Positions 36,077 to 44,451 of a stretch of DNA of 64,000 bases are shown here, in pieces. The stretch comes from an uncultured Paracoccaceae bacterium. Its GTDB lineage: Bacteria; Pseudomonadota; Alphaproteobacteria; Rhodobacterales; Rhodobacteraceae. Below the pieces are notes generated by a model. That model saw only the letters and a program-made list of their open reading frames with translations. It had not been told where the DNA came from and did no database searches. The stretch lies in assembly GCA_945952025.1 (NCBI GenBank), contig CAMFGW010000009.1, positions 23,813 to 87,812 on the forward strand, given 5' to 3'. The translations under genes and the position numbers were made by a program. Position 1 is the stretch's first letter; every line of letters starts with the position of its first letter.

Positions 36077-37111
36077 ATGTCCATCCACCCGCCCCCGCGC
36101 AACGACCATACGACCGCCCGGCGCGGGCAACGCGGTGTGCCGGCCTATGGCGCAGGCGCGCTGCGCGTCGTGCAGGGTGCCAACCTCGGCGATCCGGTCG
36201 GCGGGGCGGAGGAATGCCAGCCGGGCGACATCTACCGGCTGAGGGCCGACGCCAAGTCGCGGCGGATCCTGCTTGCGGCGACCGATCCGGCCGAAGGTGC
36301 CATGCCACAATATATCGCCACGGGTTCGGCGGTCGGCACGGCGGGCGACGCGCTCTGGCCGCTCGCGCTTCTGACGCTTCTGTCGGCGACGGGCGAACGG
36401 GTGGTGGTGGTCACGGCCTGGCTCGAACCGGCCGACCAGATCTTCGCGATCGCGCTGTCGCCGCTGGTGCCGGGCGCGGACTATACGCTGATCGACATCG
36501 ACGCCGACACCTCGCGCGTGGCGCTGGCCGACGTGATCTGCGTGTCGTTTGCGGCCGGCACGCTCATCACGCTGCCGGGCGGGCGCCAGGCCGCGATCGA
36601 GCGGCTCCGGCCCGGCGATCCGGTCCTGACGCGCGACGGCGGGCCCCAGACGCTGCGCTGGATCGGCAAGGCGACGCTTCGCGCGACCGGGGGCTTTGCG
36701 CCCGTCGTCATCTCTGCCGGAACGCTCGGCAACCTTGGCGACCTGATCGTCAGCCCGCACCACCGGCTGTTCCTTTACCAGCGCGGCGCCGCGCGGATCG
36801 GGCCGCAGGCCGAGGTGCTGGTGCAGGCCAAGCATCTGGTCGACGACCAGCGCGTCTGGCGGCGCGAGGGCGGCTATGTCGACTATTATAGCCTGGCCTT
36901 CGACCGGCACGAGATCATCTTTGCCGAAGGCACCGCCGCCGAAAGCCTGTGCGTGACCGACGACAGCCTGCAGGTCCTGCCGCCGGCACTCGCCGAAGAC
37001 CTGCGCACCCGCTTCCCCGGCCTGAGCCACGCCCCCCATTTCGCGCCCGAGGCTGGGCGCGCGGCGCTCGACGGACCGGCGCTGTCGCGGATCCTCAGGC
37101 CGGGGTCTTAG
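36077..37111 (+). CDS. Hint-domain (Hint_2) protein
   Basis: 344 residues. An N-terminal region of about 150 residues (YGAGALRVVQGANLGDPV, then LIDIDADTS) precedes a Hint domain that starts near Cys155 in VICVSFAAGTLITL. The domain continues with AIERLRPGDPVLTRDGGPQTLRWIG, VVISAGTLGNLGDL and IVSPHHRLFLYQRG. Both the leading Cys and the SPHHR histidines remain, so autoprocessing chemistry is conceivable. Such proteins are abundant in Rhodobacterales, many of them secreted calcium-binding types; this one lacks visible RTX repeats. No signal peptide is seen. A CtrA-type box lies upstream and structured repeat copy B begins 20 bases after the stop. Confidence 0.88.
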   Translation: MSIHPPPRNDHTTARRGQRGVPAYGAGALRVVQGANLGDPVGGAEECQPGDIYRLRADAKSRRILLAATDPAEGAMPQYIATGSAVGTAGDALWPLALLTLLSATGERVVVVTAWLEPADQIFAIALSPLVPGADYTLIDIDADTSRVALADVICVSFAAGTLITLPGGRQAAIERLRPGDPVLTRDGGPQTLRWIGKATLRATGGFAPVVISAGTLGNLGDLIVSPHHRLFLYQRGAARIGPQAEVLVQAKHLVDDQRVWRREGGYVDYYSLAFDRHEIIFAEGTAAESLCVTDDSLQVLPPALAEDLRTRFPGLSHAPHFAPEAGRAALDGPALSRILRPGS

Positions 37112-37130
37112 GTCGGACGAGGTTAGAAAT

Positions 37131-37353
37131 GGCCGGGCCCGGGCGGGATCAGGAAACGCGACCCGCGTTTCCCCCGGCCGTGCGGAAGCGTCACCGCTGG
37201 ACCGCTGATGTCATTCACCGCCAAAGGCCGGCGTCTGCCCCGGTGGACGCGGAAGCGCCCGCCATGGGCGGGGCGGGCGCTGGCCGGTGGCTTTGGGCCA
37301 CCGGCCGGGACAAAAGGCCGAGCCATCGCATGGCAGAGGCAACGGCCTCTGCC
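37131..37353 (+). repeat. Dispersed structured repeat, copy B (between hint gene and prfC)
   Basis: About 223 bases matching the reverse of copy A at 75-269, starting 20 bases after the Hint gene stop and read in its sense. Hairpins: 37152-37172 (9-bp GGAAACGCG / CGCGTTTCC), 37282-37306 (10-bp stem) and 37332-37353 (9-bp GGCAGAGGC / GCCTCTGCC, loop AACG). A near-identical core of about 25 bases surrounds GTCACCGCTGGACCGCTGATG at 37190-37210. Relative to copy A it carries an extra insertion of roughly 25 bases near 37230-37255. It contains a minus-strand open frame of 67 codons that I do not consider a gene. Confidence 0.8.
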
Positions 37354-37473
37354 AACCGGGGGTCAGATAGCGTCAGGAAGCAGCGCCCAACGCCTACCCT
37401 ACCAAAGGCCGCCCGGATTGCGGGCAGGCGCCCCTTTCGCTAAAGGCCGGGACCAAGCCTTCCAAGGATCGCC

Positions 37474-39063
37474 ATGACCCACACCGCCCCACCCGAGGTC
37501 CGCCGCCGCCGGACCTTCGCCATCATCTCGCACCCCGACGCGGGCAAGACCACGCTGACAGAAAAGTTCCTGCTGTTCGGCGGCGCCATCCAGATGGCCG
37601 GACAGGTGCGCGCCAAGGGCGAGGCGCGGCGCACGCGCTCGGACTTCATGAAGATGGAGCAGGAACGCGGGATCTCCGTCTCTGCCTCGGCCATGTCCTT
37701 CGACTTCGGCAAGTTCCGCTTCAACCTGGTCGACACGCCCGGCCACTCGGACTTTTCCGAAGACACCTACCGCACGCTCACCGCCGTCGATGCGGCGGTC
37801 ATGGTGATCGACGGGGCCAAGGGCGTCGAAAGCCAGACGCGGAAACTGTTCGAGGTCTGCCGCCTGCGCGACCTGCCGATCCTGACCTTCTGCAACAAGA
37901 TGGACCGCGAAAGCCGCGACACGTTCGAGATCATCGACGAGATCCAGGAAAACCTGGCGATCGACGTGACGCCCGCCAGCTGGCCGATCGGCATGGGCCG
38001 CGATTTCGTCGGCGCCTATGACCTGCTGAACGACCGGCTGGAGATCATGGACCGCGCCGACCGCAACAAGGTCGCGGAATCGGTCCAGATCGACGGCCTG
38101 GACGATCCGCGGCTGGCCGACCACGTCCCGGCCGACCTGCTGGCAAAGCTGCGCGAAGAGGTCGAGATGGCGCGCGAGCTTCTGCCCGCCTTCAATCGGC
38201 AGGCGATCCTCGAAGGGCACATGACGCCGATCTGGTTCGGCTCGGCCATCAACTCCTTCGGCGTGAAGGAACTGATGACCGGTATCGCCGACTACGGCCC
38301 CGAGCCCCAGCCGCAAAAGGCCGCCGAACGCGCGGTCGACGCCTCCGAGACGCCGGTCACAGGCTTCGTCTTCAAGGTGCAGGCCAACATGGATCCCAAG
38401 CACCGCGACCGCGTGGCCTTCGTCCGCCTCGCCTCGGGCCATTTCGAACGCGGCATGAAGCTGCTGCATGTGCGGTCGAAAAAGCCGATGGCGGTGTCGA
38501 ACCCGGTCCTCTTCCTGGCCGCCGACCGCGAGCTGGCCGAAGAGGCCTGGGCGGGCGACATCATCGGCATCCCGAATCACGGCCAGCTTCGCATCGGCGA
38601 CGCGCTGACCGAAGGCGAGGTGCTGCGCTTCACCGGCATCCCGTCCTTCGCGCCCGAACTCCTGCAAACCGTGCGCGCGGGCGATCCGATGAAGGCCAAG
38701 CACCTGGAAAAGGCGCTGATGCAGTTCGCCGAGGAGGGCGCCGCCAAGGTCTTCAAGCCCGCGATCGGGTCGGGCTTCATCGTCGGCGTCGTCGGCGCCC
38801 TGCAGTTCGAGGTGCTGGCCAGCCGGATCGAGCAGGAATACCAGCTGCCCGTCCGCTTCGAGCCGACCCAGTTCACCTCCGCCCGCTGGGTCACCGGGCC
38901 GAAGGACGCCGTCGAGGCCTTCGTCGCCGCCAACAAGGGCCATATCGCCACCGACAACGACGGCGACGTTGTCTACCTGACGCGGCTCCAGTGGGACATC
39001 GACCGCATCGTGCGCGATCACCCGGAGCTGCGGTTGAGTGCGACGAAGGAGATGATGGTCTAG
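37474..39063 (+). CDS. prfC: Peptide chain release factor 3
   Basis: 529 residues. A translational GTPase with G1 HPDAGKTTL, G2 ERGISVSASAMSF, G3 DTPGHSDF and G4 NKMDRE. After the G domain the RF3-specific domains follow (GFVFKVQANMDPKHRDRVAFVRLASG and GVVGALQFEVLASRIEQEY). RF3 recycles RF1/RF2 after peptide release. The start ATG at 37474 has only a modest upstream AAGGA. It stands alone between repeat copy B and a 407-base gap. The length matches E. coli PrfC. Confidence 0.97.
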   Translation: MTHTAPPEVRRRRTFAIISHPDAGKTTLTEKFLLFGGAIQMAGQVRAKGEARRTRSDFMKMEQERGISVSASAMSFDFGKFRFNLVDTPGHSDFSEDTYRTLTAVDAAVMVIDGAKGVESQTRKLFEVCRLRDLPILTFCNKMDRESRDTFEIIDEIQENLAIDVTPASWPIGMGRDFVGAYDLLNDRLEIMDRADRNKVAESVQIDGLDDPRLADHVPADLLAKLREEVEMARELLPAFNRQAILEGHMTPIWFGSAINSFGVKELMTGIADYGPEPQPQKAAERAVDASETPVTGFVFKVQANMDPKHRDRVAFVRLASGHFERGMKLLHVRSKKPMAVSNPVLFLAADRELAEEAWAGDIIGIPNHGQLRIGDALTEGEVLRFTGIPSFAPELLQTVRAGDPMKAKHLEKALMQFAEEGAAKVFKPAIGSGFIVGVVGALQFEVLASRIEQEYQLPVRFEPTQFTSARWVTGPKDAVEAFVAANKGHIATDNDGDVVYLTRLQWDIDRIVRDHPELRLSATKEMMV

Positions 39064-39470
39064 GCGAGCGCCCGCTCGAAGCCGTCGACCTGCAAGGCCT
39101 GAACTCCGGTCCCGAGGGTTGTCTGCCAGGCACCGCCCTGCCCCGTTGCGCCGCCCCCGTCCTCTTGCAGGCAGCGCACCAGTCCGGCGCATCTTGCGGG
39201 TTCGGCCGCCGCGCTACGCGAAATTGTGGCGAAATCATGGCGCGGCCGGTCACGAATTGGTGCCACGAATCGCCCTTGCCGCCCCAACCATTACGAAAGC
39301 GTCAAGCGCCGCAGGTCGATTGTCGCCCGGTCGGCTGATAATCGAGCCACCCCTTCCCGCAAGACCCCCTGATTGTTGCGATTTCGCGGCGTTGATTAAT
39401 TTGCCCAAATTTTGTCGAAATTGGGCTCCATAGCTGTCCGGAACGAACTTGGTTGGGACATGGTGCAGCA
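39064..39470 (+). promoter_or_regulatory. 407-base gap upstream of the VPLPA-CTERM gene, with an imperfect palindrome
   Basis: No gene is supported. The last 110 bases are AT-rich for this genome (39375-39425, including GATTAATTTG). An imperfect palindrome GCCCAA...TTGGGC spans 39403-39426, ending 45 bases before the ATG at 39471, where a regulator or a promoter element could sit. Short minus-strand frames in the first half have no recognisable features. Confidence 0.45.
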
Positions 39471-39992
39471 ATGAAATTTTTCCTGAAGACTCTCGCGGTT
39501 GTCGGCGCTCTGGCGTCGGCCCAGGCTGCTTCGGCCGTCCAGATCACGCCCCTGACGCTCAATGGCGGCTGGAAGATGTTCGGTTTCGCGGGTGTCGGCT
39601 CGAAGATCTACAACACCTTCGGCTTCACGGTCGCGGCGGGTCAGGCAGCCCATCTGACGGTGACGGACGGCTACACGCCGGGCGACATGTTCGAGGTCTT
39701 CTCGAACAACGTCTCGCTCCATCACACCTATGTCCCGACGCCGGGCGGCCCGAGCCTCGGCAAGAAGTTCGACCTGGCGGCCGCGAACCCCAACTTCTCG
39801 CACCGGACCTTCTACTTCACGGCGGGCACCTACACGATCACCATGCTGGTCACCCGCCGCGCCGGCAACTCGACGCATAACGACACGGGCGCGCTCCGGC
39901 TCGACACGGCGCCGATCCCGGTTCCGGCTGCGGGCTTCATGCTTCTGACGGCACTCGGTGGTGTCGCCGCCGCCCGCCGCCGGAAGGCCTGA
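39471..39992 (+). CDS. Secreted VPLPA-CTERM-type sorting-signal protein
   Basis: 173 residues. A signal peptide (MKFFLKTLAVVGALASAQAASA) is cleaved after about residue 22. The middle is a beta-rich domain (GWKMFGFAGVGSKIYNTFGFTVAAG; later FYFTAGTYTITMLV) that I do not recognise beyond a general carbohydrate-binding-like look. The C-terminus is a tripartite sorting signal: motif PVPAAG, a hydrophobic span (FMLLTALGGVAAA) and a basic RRRKA end, a VPLPA-CTERM variant. Such signals are processed by exosortases; none is encoded in the window. The ATG at 39471 is chosen because the signal peptide begins there. A strong terminator follows. Confidence 0.82.
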   Translation: MKFFLKTLAVVGALASAQAASAVQITPLTLNGGWKMFGFAGVGSKIYNTFGFTVAAGQAAHLTVTDGYTPGDMFEVFSNNVSLHHTYVPTPGGPSLGKKFDLAAANPNFSHRTFYFTAGTYTITMLVTRRAGNSTHNDTGALRLDTAPIPVPAAGFMLLTALGGVAAARRRKA

Positions 39993-40044
39993 GGCCGCAA
40001 GGTTTCGGCAGGTCGCCTTACAGCCCCAGCGCCTGCCATACGAC

Positions 40045-40077
40045 GTCGCCGCCCGCAGCAGCCCCGCGGGCGGCGAC
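40045..40077 (+). terminator. Terminator after the VPLPA-CTERM gene
   Basis: A 12-bp perfect stem (GTCGCCGCCCGC / GCGGGCGGCGAC) around a nine-base loop, followed by TTCGTTT. It lies 52 bases after the stop and isolates the gene from the helicase promoter. A possible helicase promoter follows: TTGACG at 40124-40129 and TAGGGG 17 bases later. Confidence 0.75.
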
Positions 40078-40248
40078 TTCGTTTGCGGAGGGGCGCATTT
40101 TGACCGCCGGAACCCCCCTCACATTGACGTTCCCGCCCTTTTCCGCTAGGGGCGTCTCACCCGCATCCGGCGGGACCCATTTTCGGGGCGCCCGACCCTT
40201 AGCGTCCCTTCACCCTTGCGGTCCGATACCGCAGACCGACGGACGTTC

Positions 40249-41982
40249 ATGACAAAATTCTCCGACCTGAAGCTGGACCCTCTGGTCCTGAAAGCCGTTG
40301 CCGAAGCGGGCTATGAAAACCCGACGCCGATCCAGGCCGGCGCCATCCCCCCAGCGCTCGAGGGCAAGGATGTGCTGGGGATCGCCCAGACCGGCACCGG
40401 CAAGACGGCAAGCTTCACGCTGCCGATGATCACGCTTCTGTCCAAGGGCCGGGCCCGGGCGCGGATGCCGCGCTCGCTGGTCCTGGCGCCGACGCGCGAA
40501 CTGGCCGCCCAGGTGGCCGAGAACTTCGATGTCTATGCCAAGCACACCAAGCTCACGAAGGCGCTGCTGATCGGCGGCGTCTCGTTCGGCGAGCAGGACA
40601 AGCTCATCGACCGGGGCGTCGACGTGCTGATCGCGACGCCCGGCCGGCTTCTCGACCATTTCGAGCGCGGCAGGCTTCTTCTGACCGGCGTGCAGATCAT
40701 GGTCGTGGACGAGGCCGACCGGATGCTCGACATGGGCTTCATCCCCGATATCGAGCGGATCTTCCAGCTGACCCCCTTCACCCGCCAGACCCTGTTCTTC
40801 TCGGCGACGATGGCCCCCGAGATCGAGCGGATCACCAACACCTTCCTGCACACGCCAGTCAAGATCGAGGTCGCCCGCCAGGCCACCACGTCGGAAACCA
40901 TCGAGCAGCGCCTGATCGAAATCATCCCCGCCCGCAAGGACCAGACCGCCAAGGCCAAGCGCGAGCTTCTGCGCGCCGTCATCCGCGCCGAGGGCGAGGC
41001 CTGCACCAACGCCATCCTGTTCTGCAACCGCAAGTCGGAAGTGGACATCCTCGCCAAGTCTCTGAAAACCCACGGTTTCGACGCGGCCCCCATCCACGGC
41101 GACCTCGACCAGAGCCAGCGGACGAAGACACTCGACGACTTCCGCGAGGGCACGCTGCGCTTTCTCGTCGCCTCCGACGTGGCGGCGCGCGGGCTCGACA
41201 TTCCGGCGGTGAGCCACGTCTTCAACTTCGATGTGCCGAGCCATGCCGAGGATTATGTCCACCGCATCGGCCGCACCGGCCGGGCGGGCCGCAAGGGCAC
41301 GGCAGTCACGATCGCCACGCCGAGCGACCAGAAATATGTCGACGCGATCGAAGGGCTGGTGAAGAAGCCGATCCCGCGCGCGCCGATTCCCGACGGGTTC
41401 GAGCTGAGCGAGGCCGCCCAGCGCCCCGCGCGGCGGGACGAGGACCGCCGTGGCGCGGGCCCGCGCGGCGCGCCGGTGCGCGGCGAGCGTCGCGGCCGCG
41501 ACGACAAGCGCGAGCGGCCGGTGAAGGATCATGGCCAGGTCGCCTCGATGGAGCCCGTGACCGATGTGGCGCCGATCGTGGTCGCCCTGCCCGAGGCAGA
41601 CGCCGCGCCCGAGCGTGCGACCCATCACCCGTCCGAGCGGCGGTCCGAGGGCCGGTCCGAGGGCCATTCGGGCGGCCGGCGTGATCGGCGCGGCGGACGC
41701 GGACGGTCAGGCGACGAGGCTGGGGCACAGGCTGCGCCCACCGGCGACGAACGGCCAGAGGCGCGGTCTGAGGCGCGCGCCGAAGCACGGCCCGAAGCAC
41801 GGCCCGACCGTGGTGCGGAGCGGGGCGCGGATCGTGGCGCCGACAGGGGTGGCGAGCGTGGCTCTGACCGCCGCCGCGACAGGGGCGACCGGCGCGACCG
41901 CAACGACGAGGTCGTGGTCGGCATGGGCGACCATCTGCCCGATTTCCTCGCACGTCCGCCGCGGGTGCCGAAGGGCGAGTGA
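40249..41982 (+). CDS. DEAD-box ATP-dependent RNA helicase (RhlE-type) with Arg-rich repeat tail
   Basis: 577 residues. All DEAD-box motifs are present: Q-motif NPTPIQAGAIP, motif I AQTGTGKT, Ia PTRELAAQ, II VVDEADRMLDMGF, III SAT, IV ILFCNRK, V VASDVAARGLDIP and VI HRIGRTGR. After about residue 375 the tail is disordered and strongly charged, with imperfect DRGAERGADRGADRG and RSEARAEARPEARP repeats that should bind RNA. RhlE/CsdA-type helicases act in ribosome assembly and RNA decay. The ATG at 40249 starts the conserved MTKFSDLKLDPLVLKA. It is monocistronic. Confidence 0.93.
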   Translation: MTKFSDLKLDPLVLKAVAEAGYENPTPIQAGAIPPALEGKDVLGIAQTGTGKTASFTLPMITLLSKGRARARMPRSLVLAPTRELAAQVAENFDVYAKHTKLTKALLIGGVSFGEQDKLIDRGVDVLIATPGRLLDHFERGRLLLTGVQIMVVDEADRMLDMGFIPDIERIFQLTPFTRQTLFFSATMAPEIERITNTFLHTPVKIEVARQATTSETIEQRLIEIIPARKDQTAKAKRELLRAVIRAEGEACTNAILFCNRKSEVDILAKSLKTHGFDAAPIHGDLDQSQRTKTLDDFREGTLRFLVASDVAARGLDIPAVSHVFNFDVPSHAEDYVHRIGRTGRAGRKGTAVTIATPSDQKYVDAIEGLVKKPIPRAPIPDGFELSEAAQRPARRDEDRRGAGPRGAPVRGERRGRDDKRERPVKDHGQVASMEPVTDVAPIVVALPEADAAPERATHHPSERRSEGRSEGHSGGRRDRRGGRGRSGDEAGAQAAPTGDERPEARSEARAEARPEARPDRGAERGADRGADRGGERGSDRRRDRGDRRDRNDEVVVGMGDHLPDFLARPPRVPKGE

Positions 41983-42125
41983 CCCGCACGCCGGGTCCGG
42001 GGGGCCGGGGGCTGCCTGCGCGGGCGGTCCTCACCAACCCTCACGAAAGATTGGCTTTACGAGCGACGGGGCGGCGGCACATTTAGAGCCGTGACGGCAT
42101 CGCGCCGCTTCTTCCTGTCTTCGCA

Positions 42126-42785
42126 ATGCCACAGGCGCCCCTGATGACGCTCCGCCCGGTCCTGCGTTTCGCCCTTGTCCCGCTGGTCGCTCTGCTGCTG
42201 CTTGCCGGCGGTGGGCTCGGCTTTCAGGCCTACCTCCGGGCGACCGACAACCTGCATCCGATCGTCGCCGGACAGGCCTATCGGTCGGGTCAGCTCGACG
42301 CGCCGGGGCTCGACCGGACGATCCGGACGCTCGGCCTTCGTAGCGTCATCAACCTGCGTGGCGCAGAGCCGGACCAGCCCTGGTATCAGGCCGAGCGCGC
42401 AGTAACCGACCGGCTGGGCGTCCGGCTGATCGACTTTCGCATGTCGGACGCGCAGGAACTGGACCCGCAGCAGATGCAGACGCTGATCGCGCTGATGCGC
42501 GCGGCGCCGAAGCCGCTTCTGATCCATTGCCGGGCGGGCGCCGACCGGACGGGGCTGGCAGCAGCGCTTTACAAGCTGGCCATTTCGGGCGCGCCGCCCG
42601 GCATCGCGTCGGAGCAACTGTCGATCCGCTACGGGCATGTCGGACTGCCGGTCCTGTCGCGCGCCTGGCCGATGGACGACAGCCTGGAGGATTACCTGGA
42701 CCTTGGCCCGGCGGCAATCCGGCCGCAGCAGGCAGGGCCTCTGTCCCTGCCCGCAAGGCCTGCCGTGGCCGTCACTCGGCCATAA
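42126..42785 (+). CDS. Membrane-anchored tyrosine/dual-specificity phosphatase-like protein
   Basis: 219 residues. A hydrophobic segment (LRFALVPLVALLLLAGGGLGF, residues about 13-33) anchors it or directs it to the periplasm. The phosphatase signature Cys-x5-Arg is HCRAGADRTG with Cys135 and Arg141, and a conserved NLRGAEPDQPWY precedes it. The fold resembles bacterial cysteine phosphatases that act on protein phosphotyrosine or on lipid/polysaccharide phosphates; the substrate cannot be told. The start could be the ATG at 42144. The 3' end overlaps the end of the convergent rnj gene by 14 bases. Confidence 0.85.
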   Translation: MPQAPLMTLRPVLRFALVPLVALLLLAGGGLGFQAYLRATDNLHPIVAGQAYRSGQLDAPGLDRTIRTLGLRSVINLRGAEPDQPWYQAERAVTDRLGVRLIDFRMSDAQELDPQQMQTLIALMRAAPKPLLIHCRAGADRTGLAAALYKLAISGAPPGIASEQLSIRYGHVGLPVLSRAWPMDDSLEDYLDLGPAAIRPQQAGPLSLPARPAVAVTRP

Positions 42786-44451
42786 GGCGGCTGACGACGA
42801 CCATCACTTCGGGCTTCTTGCCGATCTCGTCCATGGCCGCCTGGCGGACGATGCGCTTGACCTGCTCGTCCAGCTTGTCGTCATCCGCCACGACCTTCTG
42901 CGGCGCGGTCTTCAGGTAGTCGGTCAGGTCATGTTCCATCTCGTCGGCCAGCCCCCTGCCCGACTTGCCCTTTTCGGGCAGGCCCATGATCTCGACCCAG
43001 GCGTCGCCCAGGGGCTCGCCTTCCTCGTCGATGATCAGCGTCACGAGGACGAGCCCGTTCAGCGCCATACGGATGCGGTCGCGCACCACGCCGTCGAAGG
43101 CACCGATCAGCACCGTGCCGTCCAGGTAGGTGCGGCCGGCCTCGACATGCTCGACCACCACTGGCTTGTCGCCCGAGAGCGACACCATGGTGCCGTTGGT
43201 CACGATCGCGGTCGCGAGCCCCTTGGCGGCGGCGACGGCGGCATGTTCGGTCAGGTGCCGGTGCTCGCCATGCATCGGGATCAGCATCTGCGGGCTGACG
43301 AGTTCGTGCACCGCCTCGAGGTCGGGGCGGTTCGCGTGGCCAGAGACGTGGTAGGTGCCATTGTGGTCGTCGATCACATGGACGCCCTTTTCCGACAGCG
43401 CGTTCCAGATGCGGAAGACGTCGCGTTCGTTGCCCGGTATGATCTTGGACGAGAAGAGGAAAAGGTCCCCCGCCTTCAGCTCATGCCCCAGATACTTGCC
43501 GCGCGACAGTTGGGCGGCGGCGGCGCGGCGTTCGCCCTGGCTGCCGGTAACGATCAGCATCAGGTCGGCATCCGCGACGTCCGCCGCGTCCTCGGGCGTG
43601 AGCGTCGGCGGGAAGTCGGTCACGACGCCGGTCTGCTTGGCCGCCGTCACCATCCGGTTCATGGCGCGCCCCAGCAGGCAGATCGACCGCCCGGCGGCGC
43701 GGCCGGCATCGGCAAGGGTCTTCAGCCGGGCCACGTTCGACGCGAAGGTGGTAGCGACCACCAGCCCCTTCTGCCCCATCACCAGTTCGGTGATCGGCTG
43801 GGCGAGCGTCGCCTCGCTCCGGCCCGGGTTGGGGGAAAAGATGTTCGTCGAATCGCAGGTCATCGCCCGGACCCGGCCCTTTTCCTTGGCGATCTTCAGC
43901 CATTCGCGGGGGTCGAAGGGTTCGCCCACCACGGGCGTCCCGTCGAGCTTGAAGTCGCCGGAATGAACGATGCGGCCGGCCGGTGTGTCGATGACCAGGG
44001 CAGCACTTTCCGGGATCGAGTGGCTGAGCGGCACGAACTGGACCTGGAAAGGGCCGGCCTGGGTCACGGCCGGACGGGGGCCGACGATATGGACGGCGTC
44101 GACGGGCTGGCCCGCTTCGGTCATCTTGTCGGCGGCGATGGCGCCGGTGAATACGCGGGCATAGACCGGCGCCTTCAGGCGCGGCCAGAGGTGGCCGAGC
44201 GCGCCGACATGGTCTTCGTGCGCATGGGTGATGAAGATCGCCTCGATCCGGTCGCGGTTCTGGGCCAGCCACTCGACATCGGCCATGATGAGGTCGACGC
44301 CGGGCGATGTGTCCATGTCGGGGAAGGTCACGCCCAGGTCGACGACGATCAGCCGCTCCTGCCCCGGCTTGCCGTAGCCGTAGACGTAGCAGTTCATGCC
44401 TATCTCGCCCGCGCCGCCAAGCGGCATGTAGATCAGACGGTCCTCACTCAT
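42772..44451 (-). CDS. rnj: Ribonuclease J
   Basis: 559 residues. Metallo-beta-lactamase/beta-CASP nuclease: the zinc motif HAHEDH is at residues 76-81. IVHSGDFKLDGTPV, VATTFASNVARLK and the beta-CASP segments including GHANRPDLEAVHELVSPQMLIPMHGEHRHL follow. RNase J processes and degrades RNA by 5'-exo and endo cleavage and replaces some RNase E roles in alphaproteobacteria. The start overlaps coaX by eight bases. It is the last gene of the long nuo-birA-coaX-rnj run, an arrangement I know from other Rhodobacterales. Confidence 0.94.
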   Translation of the reverse strand: MSEDRLIYMPLGGAGEIGMNCYVYGYGKPGQERLIVVDLGVTFPDMDTSPGVDLIMADVEWLAQNRDRIEAIFITHAHEDHVGALGHLWPRLKAPVYARVFTGAIAADKMTEAGQPVDAVHIVGPRPAVTQAGPFQVQFVPLSHSIPESAALVIDTPAGRIVHSGDFKLDGTPVVGEPFDPREWLKIAKEKGRVRAMTCDSTNIFSPNPGRSEATLAQPITELVMGQKGLVVATTFASNVARLKTLADAGRAAGRSICLLGRAMNRMVTAAKQTGVVTDFPPTLTPEDAADVADADLMLIVTGSQGERRAAAAQLSRGKYLGHELKAGDLFLFSSKIIPGNERDVFRIWNALSEKGVHVIDDHNGTYHVSGHANRPDLEAVHELVSPQMLIPMHGEHRHLTEHAAVAAAKGLATAIVTNGTMVSLSGDKPVVVEHVEAGRTYLDGTVLIGAFDGVVRDRIRMALNGLVLVTLIIDEEGEPLGDAWVEIMGLPEKGKSGRGLADEMEHDLTDYLKTAPQKVVADDDKLDEQVKRIVRQAAMDEIGKKPEVMVVVSRLMAE

